A DNA stretch of 64,000 nt. It comes from Pelagicoccus sp. SDUM812003. GTDB lineage: Bacteria; Verrucomicrobiota; Verrucomicrobiia; Opitutales; Opitutaceae. Every line of letters starts with the position of its first letter. Position 1 is the first letter of the stretch. The notes below the pieces were generated by a model. The model saw only the letters and a program-made list of their open reading frames with translations, was not told the DNA's origin and made no database searches. The stretch covers positions 1-64,000 of the forward strand of contig NZ_JARXHY010000002.1 in assembly GCF_031127815.1 (NCBI RefSeq). The letters run 5' to 3'. Positions 1 through 8,367 of this stretch are shown here, piece by piece. The position numbers and the translations under genes were made by a program.

Positions 1-63
1 ACCCAGATGACTTGATATACAAAAGTCGTGAACTCCTTTATATTATTAACTTGCAGTGCCTTC

Positions 64-185
64 TCATGGAAGTCGGTCCATACAACTCGGGCCAATCGCC
101 CGAGTTGTGGCAGCAGCAAGGACATATCTCCACAACTTCCAGCACAACGGTTTCTGTGCTATCGCGTATGACCTTCACGTTCGAC
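64..185 (+). repeat. attC-like structured repeat A
   Basis: This non-coding element sits immediately before the first small gene. It has a perfect 11-bp hairpin, ACAACTCGGGC (82-92) with GCCCGAGTTGT (98-108), and ends in GTTCGAC (179-185), close to the integron core GTTRRRY. Its opening AAGTCGGTCCATACAACTCG recurs in related form before the next genes. The 5' core expected of an attC site is not recognisable. I infer a cassette recombination site; an ordinary intergenic repeat is the alternative. Confidence 0.45.
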
Positions 186-190
186 GAAAA

Positions 191-568
191 ATGAATGAAC
201 GAAAGATAACCGCAGGAACCCAGATTTTGTTTGGTTCCCCAGCAAAGCCGATTGGCAAAGTTATGGTTGACGAGATTCGACAAGTCATCAACCAAACCGA
301 GGGAATCCATGAGGCGTATTTACCACAGTGTTACATTCTTGGCGACGAAGAAGCGTCACAGGTGTTGGTACTCGGATTGAAGAAAAGTTACGATGTCAAA
401 GAAGTATTAGAAGAGTCGGGGCCTAAGATTCAGATGCTTTTCGGAGAAGGACGTTTTCTAGACATTCTACCTTTCAGATACGGTTCAGTTCCACCCGAAG
501 CCAAACAGGTTATTTGCGTCGAACCTAAAGAGGAAAAAGAGAAGAAATGGTGGGAAATATGGAAATAA
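191..568 (+). CDS. SseB C-terminal-domain-like cassette protein
   Basis: The 125-residue protein resembles the C-terminal domain of the SseB (enhanced serine sensitivity) family. It has a GSPAKP start of the domain, a predicted helix with VDEIRQVI, and strands holding AYLPQCYI and VLVLGLKK. The C-terminus is strongly charged and then ends in KKWWEIWK, a possible amphipathic tail. No catalytic residues are apparent and the biochemical role of this domain is unknown. I chose the ATG six bases after the GTTCGAC core of repeat A, as is usual for a gene cassette. An upstream in-frame ATG exists at 56 but would read through the repeat. There is no Shine-Dalgarno sequence. The next repeat begins eight bases after the stop. 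Confidence 0.6.
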   Translation: MNERKITAGTQILFGSPAKPIGKVMVDEIRQVINQTEGIHEAYLPQCYILGDEEASQVLVLGLKKSYDVKEVLEESGPKIQMLFGEGRFLDILPFRYGSVPPEAKQVICVEPKEEKEKKWWEIWK

Positions 569-575
569 AAAGAAA

Positions 576-701
576 GTCGAACAAGTCGTTCGATACAACT
601 CGGGCCAAGCGCCCCGAGTTGTGGACGCAGCAAGTTGAAATCTACCATTACTCTTTCTCTACGGGCCTCTAGGCCCTCGCGTATCAGATCGACCTTATAC
701 A
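576..701 (+). repeat. attC-like structured repeat B
   Basis: This is the best preserved of the five elements. It opens with GTCGAAC (576-582), followed by AAGTCGTTCGATACAACTCGG. A 10-bp hairpin, ACAACTCGGG (595-604) with CCCGAGTTGT (613-622), is followed by a second small hairpin, GGGCCT-CT-AGGCCC (663-676). The 3' end, GTATCAGATCGACCTTATAC, is imperfectly complementary to the 5' end, as expected if the whole element folds into one long imperfect stem. It lies between the SseB-like gene and the LysE gene. Confidence 0.5.
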
Positions 702-712
702 AAAATAGAAAA

Positions 713-1336
713 ATGACAACAAGCGTAATGCTAGCCTTCCTGGCTACTTCAGCAATTCTCGCAGTAACTCCCGGTCCCGACAATCTGTTTGTCATGTCTC
801 AAGCTGCCATGCATGGAAGAAAATCTGGAATAGTCGTTACTCTAGGACTATGTACTGGACTAATCGTACATAGCATAGCCGTGGCGCTCGGGATCGCCGT
901 GATATTTCAGACATCTGCTACTGCGTTCACAGCCCTAAAAATTTTCGGAGGTGTTTACCTGCTCTATCTCGCCTGGAAAGCGTTCAAATCCTCAGAACAC
1001 CGCATGAAGGATGAAATGAAGCCTTCAGCAACAACAAAGACACTATATATTCGTGGCATAGTCATGAATATCACAAACCCAAAGGTTTCGATATTTTTTC
1101 TAGCGTTTCTACCACAGTTCACAGACCCGAGCAGAGGAAGCGTTTCACTCCAGGTGTTAGCTTTAGGAGCACTATTCATAGTGGCTACATTCATTATCTT
1201 TGGAACCATTTCTACCCTATCGGGGCTACTCCATGAAATATTTAAAAAATCAGAGCGCGCTCAAAAGTTTATAAATCGTATTGCTGGATTTGTATTCGTT
1301 GGACTCGCAGCAAAACTTGTCACAGCAAAACAATAA
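713..1336 (+). CDS. LysE/RhtB-family amino-acid exporter
   Basis: This 207-residue integral membrane protein belongs to the LysE/RhtB family, which exports amino acids and derivatives across the inner membrane. The family signature is near the N-terminus, TPGPDNLFV in the first transmembrane segment, then GRKSGIVVTLGLCTG and the motif KIFGGVYLLYLAWKAF. About six hydrophobic segments fit the family, and the length is typical (about 205). The start ATG lies just beyond repeat B; an earlier in-frame start would run through the repeat. Substrate cannot be deduced. Codon use and AT content differ from the CAZyme and rec genes downstream, supporting a horizontally acquired cassette. Confidence 0.85.
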   Translation: MTTSVMLAFLATSAILAVTPGPDNLFVMSQAAMHGRKSGIVVTLGLCTGLIVHSIAVALGIAVIFQTSATAFTALKIFGGVYLLYLAWKAFKSSEHRMKDEMKPSATTKTLYIRGIVMNITNPKVSIFFLAFLPQFTDPSRGSVSLQVLALGALFIVATFIIFGTISTLSGLLHEIFKKSERAQKFINRIAGFVFVGLAAKLVTAKQ

Positions 1337-1340
1337 AATG

Positions 1341-1413
1341 GTCTAGCCAGTCGTCTCATAAAACTCCTGCCAGCGCTCCGCGCAGACCTGCTCTTATGGC
1401 TTATATGCTAGAT
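1341..1413 (+). repeat. attC-like structured repeat C
   Basis: The element starts with GTCTAGC (1341-1347), four bases after the LysE stop, and ends with GCTAGAT (1407-1413). The two ends are complementary at six of seven positions, the arrangement expected for the outer core pair of an attC site, but AAC/GTT is changed to AGC/GCT in both arms. Inside, AGTCGTCTCATAAAACTCCTGCCAGCGCTCCG aligns with the corresponding part of repeats B and E when read in pieces. It is shorter than repeats A and B. Confidence 0.5.
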
Positions 1414-1436
1414 ATTTAATCTAAATATAAAATTCG

Positions 1437-1775
1437 ATGAAACACGAAACCGTAAAAGTACAGTGCTCCACACCTACCCCAGGTAAGAAGCCCACACGAA
1501 TCCTGAAATGGAAATACGAAAGTATTTCCGCCGCGATCATCAAAATCCTAAGCGCGAGGGCCAACTCTGGAGTCAGGTTTTCGGAGCTCTCTGGTCTAGT
1601 CGAGAATCTGATAGGCGATGAAGTGATGAAGGAGCTTGGCTCCGCAAGCTGGTACACAACAACGGTGAAGCTAGATTTGGAAGCCAAAGGGATAGTGCAG
1701 AGGGTACCGGGATCATCACCACAGGTGATCAAATTGAGCGATAAAGCCAGTCGTGGGCCACAACGGGCAATATAA
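1437..1775 (+). CDS. DUF6958-like small protein
   Basis: This 112-residue protein has the look of a small winged-helix-like family that I recall as DUF6958. An N-terminal basic strand (KKPTRILKWKYESI) is followed by a helical stretch with RFSELSGLVENLIG, the hallmark segment SASWYTTTVKLDLEAKGIV, and a short C-terminal RVPGSSPQVI. The layout suggests a compact DNA- or protein-binding fold, but no function is established. It has no signal peptide or membrane segment. The ATG lies 23 bases after repeat C and the next repeat starts about 38 bases after the stop, so it is the only gene in its unit. Confidence 0.55.
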   Translation: MKHETVKVQCSTPTPGKKPTRILKWKYESISAAIIKILSARANSGVRFSELSGLVENLIGDEVMKELGSASWYTTTVKLDLEAKGIVQRVPGSSPQVIKLSDKASRGPQRAI

Positions 1776-1813
1776 AAACTAAGAAGGAATCCAACCAAGG
1801 AAGAAAGAAGCCT

Positions 1814-1887
1814 GCCCTAACTAGTCATTCCATCGATTTCCGGACGACGCTTCGCGCTGACTACGCGTATGGCTTCCAAATTCGAAG
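1814..1887 (+). repeat. attC-like structured repeat D
   Basis: The element opens with GCCCTAAC (1814-1821), whose last seven bases approach the inverse core RYYYAAC. It continues with TAGTCATTCCATCGATTTCCGG, the same AGTCRTTC-x-AT pattern as the neighbouring repeats. It contains CGACGCTTCGCGCTG and ends with CGCGTATGGCTTCCAAATTCGAAG, which resembles the 3' end of repeat A. The next gene starts five bases later. Confidence 0.4.
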
Positions 1888-1891
1888 AATT

Positions 1892-2368
1892 ATGACAAAA
1901 TATACCGGTACAGCGATGGTGGCGTATCTCGCAGTCACACTACTTCCCTTTTGCTGGTGCCTCACTTCTGGCTATGTTTCAGATCATTCTGAATTGCCGG
2001 AAGGGCTTAGTTCGGTTGAGAAACTATTTCTTGGCAAGTGGGCGGGCAGCAAGGAAAGACTAAAATGGGAGATTGATCGAAAGCCTGACAGGTCGTTCGA
2101 AATCGTTATGGAAGAAGTCGATCCAACGGACCCGAGTGTCACCTACCATAATTACGCCACAGGTGAATGGAGCGTGAGAGGAGATTCATACTACTGCGAA
2201 TGGAAACACTGGGTTGGTGACGAAGGAGACTTCAGCGGCATCATGATCGAAAAAGTCGCAGAAGTGATGGACGACCGAGTCGTGACAGTCAGCGACGGCG
2301 GATCGAAGAACACCGAGTTGAGAGTGGAGTTTTTTCAGATGCCAGGCTGGAGCTTGAAGAAGGAATGA
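1892..2368 (+). CDS. Secreted protein of unknown function
   Basis: I do not recognise this 158-residue protein. The first 25 residues form a hydrophobic signal-like segment (AYLAVTLLPFCWCLTSG) with two cysteines, so it may be a lipoprotein or a cleaved periplasmic protein. The mature part has a repeated pattern of strands with Trp and charged residues (LGKWAGSKERLKWEID, YATGEWSVRGDSYY, EWKHWVGDEGDFSG), like a small beta-barrel of the lipocalin-like kind. That fold is only a guess. It sits alone between repeats D and E, in the same orientation as the other cassette genes. Confidence 0.5.
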   Translation: MTKYTGTAMVAYLAVTLLPFCWCLTSGYVSDHSELPEGLSSVEKLFLGKWAGSKERLKWEIDRKPDRSFEIVMEEVDPTDPSVTYHNYATGEWSVRGDSYYCEWKHWVGDEGDFSGIMIEKVAEVMDDRVVTVSDGGSKNTELRVEFFQMPGWSLKKE

Positions 2369-2370
2369 GC

Positions 2371-2464
2371 ACGAATCAGTCAGTCCATACAAAATCCAGC
2401 CAGCGCTCCGTGTTTGCCGACTCGCGTGAACTCCATGAGGCCTTCGCATCCAAAACGTGATTGT
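2371..2464 (+). repeat. attC-like structured repeat E
   Basis: The element begins just after the stop of the secreted protein with ACGAATCAGTCAGTCCATAC, followed by AAAATCCAGCCAGCGCTCCG. The stretch GCCAGCGCTCCG is identical to part of repeat C. It ends near CGCATCCAAAACGTGATTG, where GATT could pair with the opening AATC. The following gene begins four bases later. It is the most degenerate of the series and its ends are uncertain. Confidence 0.35.
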
Positions 2465-2467
2465 AAG

Positions 2468-2803
2468 ATGAATACAATACTTAAAGCCTCTAGTGTCATC
2501 ATCCTCGTGATTCATGGCACGATTCACTTGCTTGGTTTCGTCAAGGCGTTTGAATACGCTGAGTTGAAAGAACTTAATCTCCCTGTCACCAAAAAACAGG
2601 GATTGGTATGGCTACTGACATTTGTCATCTTTCTCCTTTCAGCGACACTCTTGGTATTGAATCTTGAAATCTGGAAGCTCTCTGCCCTTTTCGCGGCATT
2701 GCTATCACAGATTGTGATCCTTACTTCTTGGGCTGACGCGAAATTCGGATCGATCATCAATGTCTTGGTTGTCATCCTTCTAGGCCTGACTTTTCTTTTC
2801 TAG
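2468..2803 (+). CDS. Small four-helix membrane protein (DUF6544-associated type)
   Basis: The 111-residue protein is almost entirely hydrophobic, with four predicted transmembrane segments. The motif VIHGTIHLLGFVKAFEY near residue 18 and the later SQIVILTSWADAKFGSI resemble the membrane part that precedes the soluble domain in proteins I recall as DUF6544. Here only the membrane part is present, so the gene encodes a stand-alone version. Function is unknown. The ATG follows repeat E closely; an upstream in-frame start at 2414 would lie within the repeat. Confidence 0.55.
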   Translation: MNTILKASSVIILVIHGTIHLLGFVKAFEYAELKELNLPVTKKQGLVWLLTFVIFLLSATLLVLNLEIWKLSALFAALLSQIVILTSWADAKFGSIINVLVVILLGLTFLF

Positions 2804-3101
2804 AAAGTCATTGCTACGATCACAATTCGCAAAGCTGATTGGAGAGCTAGAGCAAAAATAGAGAATCAGACATTCACAACTTTACAAAAACGAATTGAGA
2901 AAGTAAGCGTCCAACGCGTTCCAGACTAATTTTTCAGGTCACATCCTTCGTCTTTCAGTTCATTCGGTGGAGGCCGTTTCGAGGACACTTCGATGTTGTG
3001 TTGTCGATGAAGGGTAAAACGCAACTGACGCTACCGATGAGAATGCTCGCAAACCAAGACAGGTCGTGTATGCCAGTTGGTGCGGCCTGAGACGAAGGGG
3101 A
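2804..3101 (+). other. Intergenic region at end of cassette array
   Basis: This stretch of almost 300 bases has no convincing gene. It begins with AAGTCATTGCTACGATCAC, a weak match to the start of the attC-like repeats. GTCCAAC, a good match to the inverse core RYYYAAC, occurs near 2909. No matching right-hand core is obvious. It may be a decayed final cassette junction. The last bases, GAAGGGGA just before 3102, look like a Shine-Dalgarno sequence for the transporter. Confidence 0.3.
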
Positions 3102-3974
3102 ATGATGAATACGGTTTTTGTAGCGCTAGCGGCTCTTTGCTGGGGTCTGTCAGGCGGCATTGCAGCAATGCTAATGTCCCGCGGTTGGGATGCGTTCGTA
3201 GTCGCTCTACTTCGCGCTTCGATCGGACTTCTTTTCTTCGTCGTATGGCTGACGCTACGGCCATCCGAAAACGGCATGAAAGACCTCCGCCTCTGGGGTT
3301 GGTCGGCAATGGCCGGCGTAGGGGTTGCAGGCAACTTCGCATTCTATTTCCTTAGCATATCGGAAGGGAGCGTCGCAGTAGCGTCTACCCTCATGTACTG
3401 CGCCCCAGTCTTCGTTTTCCTCGTTTCTTTCGCCCTTAAGCTGGAGCGTCCAACACCGATCAAATGGGCTTCTATAGGCATTGTAATCTTTGGGATCGTA
3501 TTGCTCACGCGCGTCTACAGTATCTCGCCAGAGGAGTTGTCACTTCTAGGCGCGGGCGCCGGACTGCTTTCAGGGCTTTCTTACGCTGTCTTCATTCTTA
3601 GTTTCAAGTTCGCTTCATCGCACGGCAGCGCCCAAGCGATTCTCACAATCGCATTCTCGGTAGTGGTCGTAACCCTCTTTGGGCCAGCGGAGGGAAATCG
3701 ACTCCTCGTCGCATTCAGTTCTGCAAATTGGATTCTATTCGTAGCTCTGGGGACGCTTGGGGCGGGCGTATCGTTTATTCTCTATGTCGTCGGGCTCAAG
3801 CGAACCGCGCCATCCGTAGCCTCGATAGTCGCCACGATAGAGCCAATTTCCGCGTCAGTATTTGGGGTGCTGATTCTGAATGAAAACCTGACCAGACCGC
3901 AGATCGTCGGCATGATCCTCATTCTAGCAGCGGTTACCAGCTTGAGCGGGCGTTCGGGTTCACGATCCAACTAG
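3102..3974 (+). CDS. EamA/DMT-superfamily transporter
   Basis: This 290-residue protein has about ten hydrophobic segments in two homologous halves, the standard EamA arrangement of the drug/metabolite transporter superfamily. The first helix has ALAALCWGLSGGIAA and the second half ends with the typical ATIEPISASVFGVLILNE and a C-terminal helix. It should export a small metabolite or amino acid across the inner membrane; the substrate cannot be predicted. The ATG at 3102 follows GAAGGGGA and gives a normal first helix. A longer reading from 3066 adds 12 implausible residues. It is convergent with the esterase gene. Confidence 0.85.
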   Translation: MMNTVFVALAALCWGLSGGIAAMLMSRGWDAFVVALLRASIGLLFFVVWLTLRPSENGMKDLRLWGWSAMAGVGVAGNFAFYFLSISEGSVAVASTLMYCAPVFVFLVSFALKLERPTPIKWASIGIVIFGIVLLTRVYSISPEELSLLGAGAGLLSGLSYAVFILSFKFASSHGSAQAILTIAFSVVVVTLFGPAEGNRLLVAFSSANWILFVALGTLGAGVSFILYVVGLKRTAPSVASIVATIEPISASVFGVLILNENLTRPQIVGMILILAAVTSLSGRSGSRSN

Positions 3975-4089
3975 CGCTGTTCCAGATAGCTCCTCGTCAT
4001 GAAAATCCGGATACAATATCTCCAAGAACAAACACACAGTCGTGCTACTGCTCGATCGATCCATTCGCCCAAGGAACGACTGCCTAAGC

Positions 4090-5196
4090 CTATTCCCAGC
4101 CCATAAGATCGGAGAGAAATGCGGTCAGCTCCGCAGCATTGATGCGTGACTGGGCGCGATTCGGATGATATGAGGCTCCAAATCCGACGGAACCCTGAGC
4201 GGAAAGCTCGAGGAAGCTGATTCGATCCGGGGCGATCGGTGTTATCTTGGCGAGCACGCTTTCCAAAGCTGCTCTCAGCTCAGGGTGGTTGTTCATCGGT
4301 CCCTGAAGCACGACAAGTTGAGCATCGTCGTAGCGTTCAAGAACCTTCGCCGCGAAATCCACATAGGACGAAACAAAACGCTCAGCATCGACCCCTGTGG
4401 TGCTAAAATCGTTGGTTCCCAGATTTATGCAAACGACATCTGGTACGAATCTTTCGAAATCCCATTGGTAGCGATCATTTAGGTAAAAGGTATTTGGATA
4501 CACGTCAGGCATCGTATTCTCGCTACCTTCTCTCGGGCCATCGTAGTTTCTCACCATGCCGATTCCGGAGCGCGATACCACGAGGAAATCCGCATCAAGC
4601 GCCCGCGCTGTCAAACCGCTGTACCCCAGCGAGAAGTTTTCCGTGGACGCCTTGAATGGCTCGCTCGGGTCATCCACTTCCACTCCGTATCCGCAGGTGA
4701 TCGAGTCGCCGATAAACTCGATCTTCCGGTCGTTCTGGGAGCCCCATTCCAGAGCCTCCCCGCCCGCTGGCAGTAGGAAACCACCGAAACGGGTCAACCC
4801 GAGGAAGCACTCGGTGATGCGCATAATCTCCACGGTGTGTTCGCCGGGGGCAAGCCCTTCGGCGATAAGGTAGCGTCCATCCTCGCTATCGAGTCGAAAC
4901 TTAGGCTGACGCTCGCCGTCGACCCAGGCTTGAGCGTAATTCTCACCAGAGTCATCGTCGATCAGGACCGTTAGGGAGGTACCCTCAAAGCGCAGACGCG
5001 CTCTCGCTCCACTGTATCCCACGAGCACTCTGCCCTCATCGTCAACTTCCCATCTACCGCTGTATTCGATTTTGGGATCCGTAGCGGAAAGCCGTATCGG
5101 CTGTTGCGCATTCGCCATTTCGAGATGGGCGCAAGACTGCCCCATCACAAGGAGGGCAACCGCTAGCGAAAGCGCGTAGAGTGGTCTTAAAGTCAT
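4090..5196 (-). CDS. CE2-type SGNH carbohydrate esterase
   Basis: The 368-residue secreted esterase has an N-terminal hydrophobic signal ending near a Cys (GQSCAH), possibly a lipoprotein signal. A jelly-roll domain (about 35-150, with YSGRWEVDDEGRV) follows, then an SGNH hydrolase domain. Catalytic motifs are clear: GDSITCGYG with the nucleophilic Ser, LGTNDFST for the oxyanion Asn, and YHPNRAQ with the His. The jelly roll plus SGNH order is that of carbohydrate esterase family 2, which removes acetyl groups from xylan and other polysaccharides. No Shine-Dalgarno precedes the ATG; AACCCC lies 16-21 bases upstream. It heads the minus-strand CAZyme run at its 3' end. Confidence 0.8.
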   Translation of the reverse strand: MTLRPLYALSLAVALLVMGQSCAHLEMANAQQPIRLSATDPKIEYSGRWEVDDEGRVLVGYSGARARLRFEGTSLTVLIDDDSGENYAQAWVDGERQPKFRLDSEDGRYLIAEGLAPGEHTVEIMRITECFLGLTRFGGFLLPAGGEALEWGSQNDRKIEFIGDSITCGYGVEVDDPSEPFKASTENFSLGYSGLTARALDADFLVVSRSGIGMVRNYDGPREGSENTMPDVYPNTFYLNDRYQWDFERFVPDVVCINLGTNDFSTTGVDAERFVSSYVDFAAKVLERYDDAQLVVLQGPMNNHPELRAALESVLAKITPIAPDRISFLELSAQGSVGFGASYHPNRAQSRINAAELTAFLSDLMGWE

Positions 5197-5362
5197 CAGC
5201 TAAAGAAGGTCGGGGTTCTTGAGTCTCGATGTATTGAGACGAGCGCCGAGAACGTTTGCAATCAGAAGATTGTAAGATATTTTGGATACTATTTGAGATT
5301 TTTCATGGAAAACGCAATCCGGAGGAGCTACCCGCACGCGACTCTCTCCGAAGTCACGGAGC

Positions 5363-8104
5363 TTACTTGAACTGTATCGCGGCGGAAACCGGAGTCATTC
5401 CCTCCGCTTCCACAATCAAAGTGGCGATTCCTTTCGCCTCTGGTTTTCCCCGCACGATAGCAAGGCATAGGCCATTGAAAGCCTCTCGTTCCGTCGATTG
5501 AAACTCGACCATACTCGTCGGGTCGCCGTTGTCGGTCGCCACGATCTCCGCGGGACCTTCGATGCTGAAACTCAGCGGAGTCTTAGCGTTTCGCACGAAG
5601 TTTCCATGCTCATCGTGGACGCTTACCGAAACGAACGATAGGTCTTCGCCATCTCCTTCGATGATCGCTCTGTCCGCTTTCACCTTAAGAAGCGCGGGCT
5701 GACCGGTTGTCTTGACCTCCGCGCTCGCCCATTTTTCGCCGTTCTTGTAGCTGATCACTTTCAATTCGCCTGGCTCGTAGACGACATCATCCCATCGCAG
5801 TCGGTATTCGAACTCGCCTTTGATCTTTCGGCCTAGGGATCGACCATTGAGAAAAAGCTCCGCTTCGTCTCCCGAAGTGAACACGTGCACCGGCGTGACC
5901 TCTCCTTCGCGACCACGCCAGTTCCAGTGCGGCAGAATGTGGGCCATCGGGTAGTCCGGCCGCCAATACGACTGATAGAGATAGAATCGATCCTTCTTGA
6001 AGCCAGCCAGATCGATGACGCCGAAGTAGGAGCTTCGAGCCGAATAGTAGGGCGTCGGCTCGCCGAGGTAGTCCCAGCCGCTCCATACGAAGCCGCCGCC
6101 GACGTAAGGATGCCTGTCGAGCGACCGGAAAACCTTGTCGGCGGAGGATCCAAACTGCGCGGTATAGAGCTCGTACGAGCTAACGTGAGCGGTTTGCGGA
6201 TCGCCCCCCGCCCCATCGGCGACTGGAGCGCTGAATCCTTCAGCGACGGGAAACAGGTACTCGCCACGCGAGCTCACAGCAGCCGCGTTTTCGCTGCTGA
6301 CAATCAACTTATCCGGATACTTGTCATGAAAGTCAGGATACAGCGGCGGCGTATTGATCCCTTTCAGGTGGGCGTAAGCGGGTGCGTTGCGAATGCCCTC
6401 CCCCTGGTAGTTCAAGGTTATGGAGTCCATCACTGCCGTGATCGGCATATGCGGCTTGGCGAAGTTGAACGAAGCAGCGGTCGGACGAGTCGGATCCTCC
6501 TGCTTGGTGATTTCGTGCAGTCGCTGCGCCACAGCGGCGCCGTCTTCGCCGGTATATTGCTCGCCTACTTCGTTTCCGATGCTCCACATGATGACCGACG
6601 GATGATTTCGGTCTCGGCGCAGGAATGCCCGCAGATCTGGCTCGGACCAATCGGGAAAGATCAGATGAAAGTCGAGAGGGGTTTTCTTGCGTTCCCAGAC
6701 GTCGTAGATCTCGTTGATCACGAGGATTCCCATGCGATCGCACAGCTCCAGCAACTCGCGGGCTGGTGGGTTGTGCGCCATGCGCACCGCGTTGCAGCCG
6801 AGCTCCTGCAGCGTTTCGAGTTGGCGTTCGGCCGCTCGCACGTTGAACGCCGCCCCGAGCGCCCCCAAATCATGGTGCTGGTTGACGCCCTTGAATTCGA
6901 CTGGCTCTCCATTGATGAAAAAACCTTTCCTGCCATCGAATTCGATACTCCGAATGCCAAAAGGCGTCTCATAGCGATCCACCATCTTCTTCCCATCTTT
7001 TACCGTGGTGATCGCCAGATAGCGGTTGGGGCTTTGCGTGGCGTACGGTCCCCAGAGACGCGGGTTTTCTATATCTACGAATCCCTGCACGGTTTGAGAC
7101 CCACCCGCACCGATTTGCACTTCCAAGGAGGGAAACATGGCGACCGCATCGCCCTCCGCGCGACCCATGCCGTCCAAAGCGTAGAGCGCGGTCTCTACCT
7201 TGGCTTTGGCGGACCTCTGGGAATCGTTTTCCAATACGACCTCCAGCTCTACCCTGGCCTTGGCGTGGGAGACCTCAGGAGTGGTCACATAGGTGCCCCA
7301 GTGAGCCACGTGCAGGGGGGCTGTCTTGGTGAGCCAGACATTTCGATAGATGCCGCCTCCAGGGTACCAGCGCGAGGAATGTGGAGGATTGTCGATGCGA
7401 ATCGCCAGCTGGTTTGCCCCGCCGAAATTGACATAAGGTGTAAGGTCGAGTCGAAACGAGGCGTAACCATAAGGCCACCCGCCGACGAGCTCACCGTTTA
7501 GCCAGACCATGGCGTAGGACATGGCTCCGTCGATATCGAGGAAGATCCTTTTGCTTTCGTCGGAAGCCGGAATCTCCAAGTCCTTGCGGTACCAAGCGAC
7601 TCCGGGACTGGGCAAGCGCCCCATACCGCCGCCGACAGGCGCCTCGTCTCCCTCCATGAATGGTCCTTTGATCGCCCAATCATGCGGCAGCGTGACCTTC
7701 TCCCACGAGCTGTCGTCAAATCCATCCTGGACGAACGGAAATTCGCTCCCCGGGCTCTTTCCGGTCGGTCGGGCGTGTCGTTGCTTCGGGTCCGAGATAA
7801 ACGGATTCGCTGAGGGAAGGATCCACTCCTTTAGCACCGGCTGCTTCGCCTCCACCCCTATCGCTTCGGTCGGCTCGGCATCAGCCTGCTTTCCGTCCTC
7901 CGTTTCGGTCACCTCGGGTCGAACGTCGTAAATGAGCCTATCCGATTCCTCCACGGAATCGTACTTCATGAATCGCCAATCGGCGTTGATCGAGATCCGT
8001 TCTCGCGGCGAGTCGACTGGAGAGCTCGCCTCCAGCCAGGAGATCGAAACAATCGGCAGAAAGCACGATACGAGAAAAAACAACGCAGTAGAAAAACGCT
8101 TCAT
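5363..8104 (-). CDS. GH2 beta-galactosidase with DUF4982-type domain
   Basis: This 913-residue glycoside hydrolase family 2 enzyme is exported by a signal peptide (about 1-26). It has a sugar-binding jelly roll (about 100-260), an Ig-like sandwich (260-380) and a TIM barrel (about 385-690). It ends with a DUF4982-type sandwich (ELFLNGRSLGRK) and an Ig-like domain with GDPTSMVE. The acid/base is Glu512 in HPSVIMWSIGNEVGE; the nucleophile is probably Glu605 in VSSENAAAV. The family cleaves terminal beta-galactosides, less often beta-glucuronides or other sugars. An unusual low-complexity stretch, residues 50-95, interrupts the N-terminal strand before the first domain. The gene sits downstream of GH115 in the same orientation. 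Confidence 0.88.
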   Translation of the reverse strand: MKRFSTALFFLVSCFLPIVSISWLEASSPVDSPRERISINADWRFMKYDSVEESDRLIYDVRPEVTETEDGKQADAEPTEAIGVEAKQPVLKEWILPSANPFISDPKQRHARPTGKSPGSEFPFVQDGFDDSSWEKVTLPHDWAIKGPFMEGDEAPVGGGMGRLPSPGVAWYRKDLEIPASDESKRIFLDIDGAMSYAMVWLNGELVGGWPYGYASFRLDLTPYVNFGGANQLAIRIDNPPHSSRWYPGGGIYRNVWLTKTAPLHVAHWGTYVTTPEVSHAKARVELEVVLENDSQRSAKAKVETALYALDGMGRAEGDAVAMFPSLEVQIGAGGSQTVQGFVDIENPRLWGPYATQSPNRYLAITTVKDGKKMVDRYETPFGIRSIEFDGRKGFFINGEPVEFKGVNQHHDLGALGAAFNVRAAERQLETLQELGCNAVRMAHNPPARELLELCDRMGILVINEIYDVWERKKTPLDFHLIFPDWSEPDLRAFLRRDRNHPSVIMWSIGNEVGEQYTGEDGAAVAQRLHEITKQEDPTRPTAASFNFAKPHMPITAVMDSITLNYQGEGIRNAPAYAHLKGINTPPLYPDFHDKYPDKLIVSSENAAAVSSRGEYLFPVAEGFSAPVADGAGGDPQTAHVSSYELYTAQFGSSADKVFRSLDRHPYVGGGFVWSGWDYLGEPTPYYSARSSYFGVIDLAGFKKDRFYLYQSYWRPDYPMAHILPHWNWRGREGEVTPVHVFTSGDEAELFLNGRSLGRKIKGEFEYRLRWDDVVYEPGELKVISYKNGEKWASAEVKTTGQPALLKVKADRAIIEGDGEDLSFVSVSVHDEHGNFVRNAKTPLSFSIEGPAEIVATDNGDPTSMVEFQSTEREAFNGLCLAIVRGKPEAKGIATLIVEAEGMTPVSAAIQFK

Positions 8105-8367
8105 AATGCAAGGGGGGGTAATTGGGGGCAGGTGATCGAGTACCAGGAAAAACCATCGTTTCCTGTAGAATGAAACAAAGCTAGGTCAAAGAACCTTCAG
8201 AGCTGCTCGAAAGCTGGGGAATCTCAAGAAACCACAAACTCGCTGCGGCGTCCTTCGATTTGAAGGGAGGCGCGACTAGACGTTGACCAACGGGCTTTGA
8301 AAGACAGCCAACTCCCGCCGCGCCGCTGCCAGCGAGGGGGGGACGATCAGTGCGGGCAACGATCGAC

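Noticed and set aside
12-194. A 60-codon frame across the first repeat
   Set aside because: It runs through the structured repeat A and ends just after the start of the SseB-like gene; it is better explained as part of the non-coding junction.
5885-7501. A 538-codon open frame on the + strand
   Set aside because: It is antisense to the GH2 gene, which has full family motifs; long antisense frames are expected in GC-rich coding DNA, and this one has no recognisable domain.
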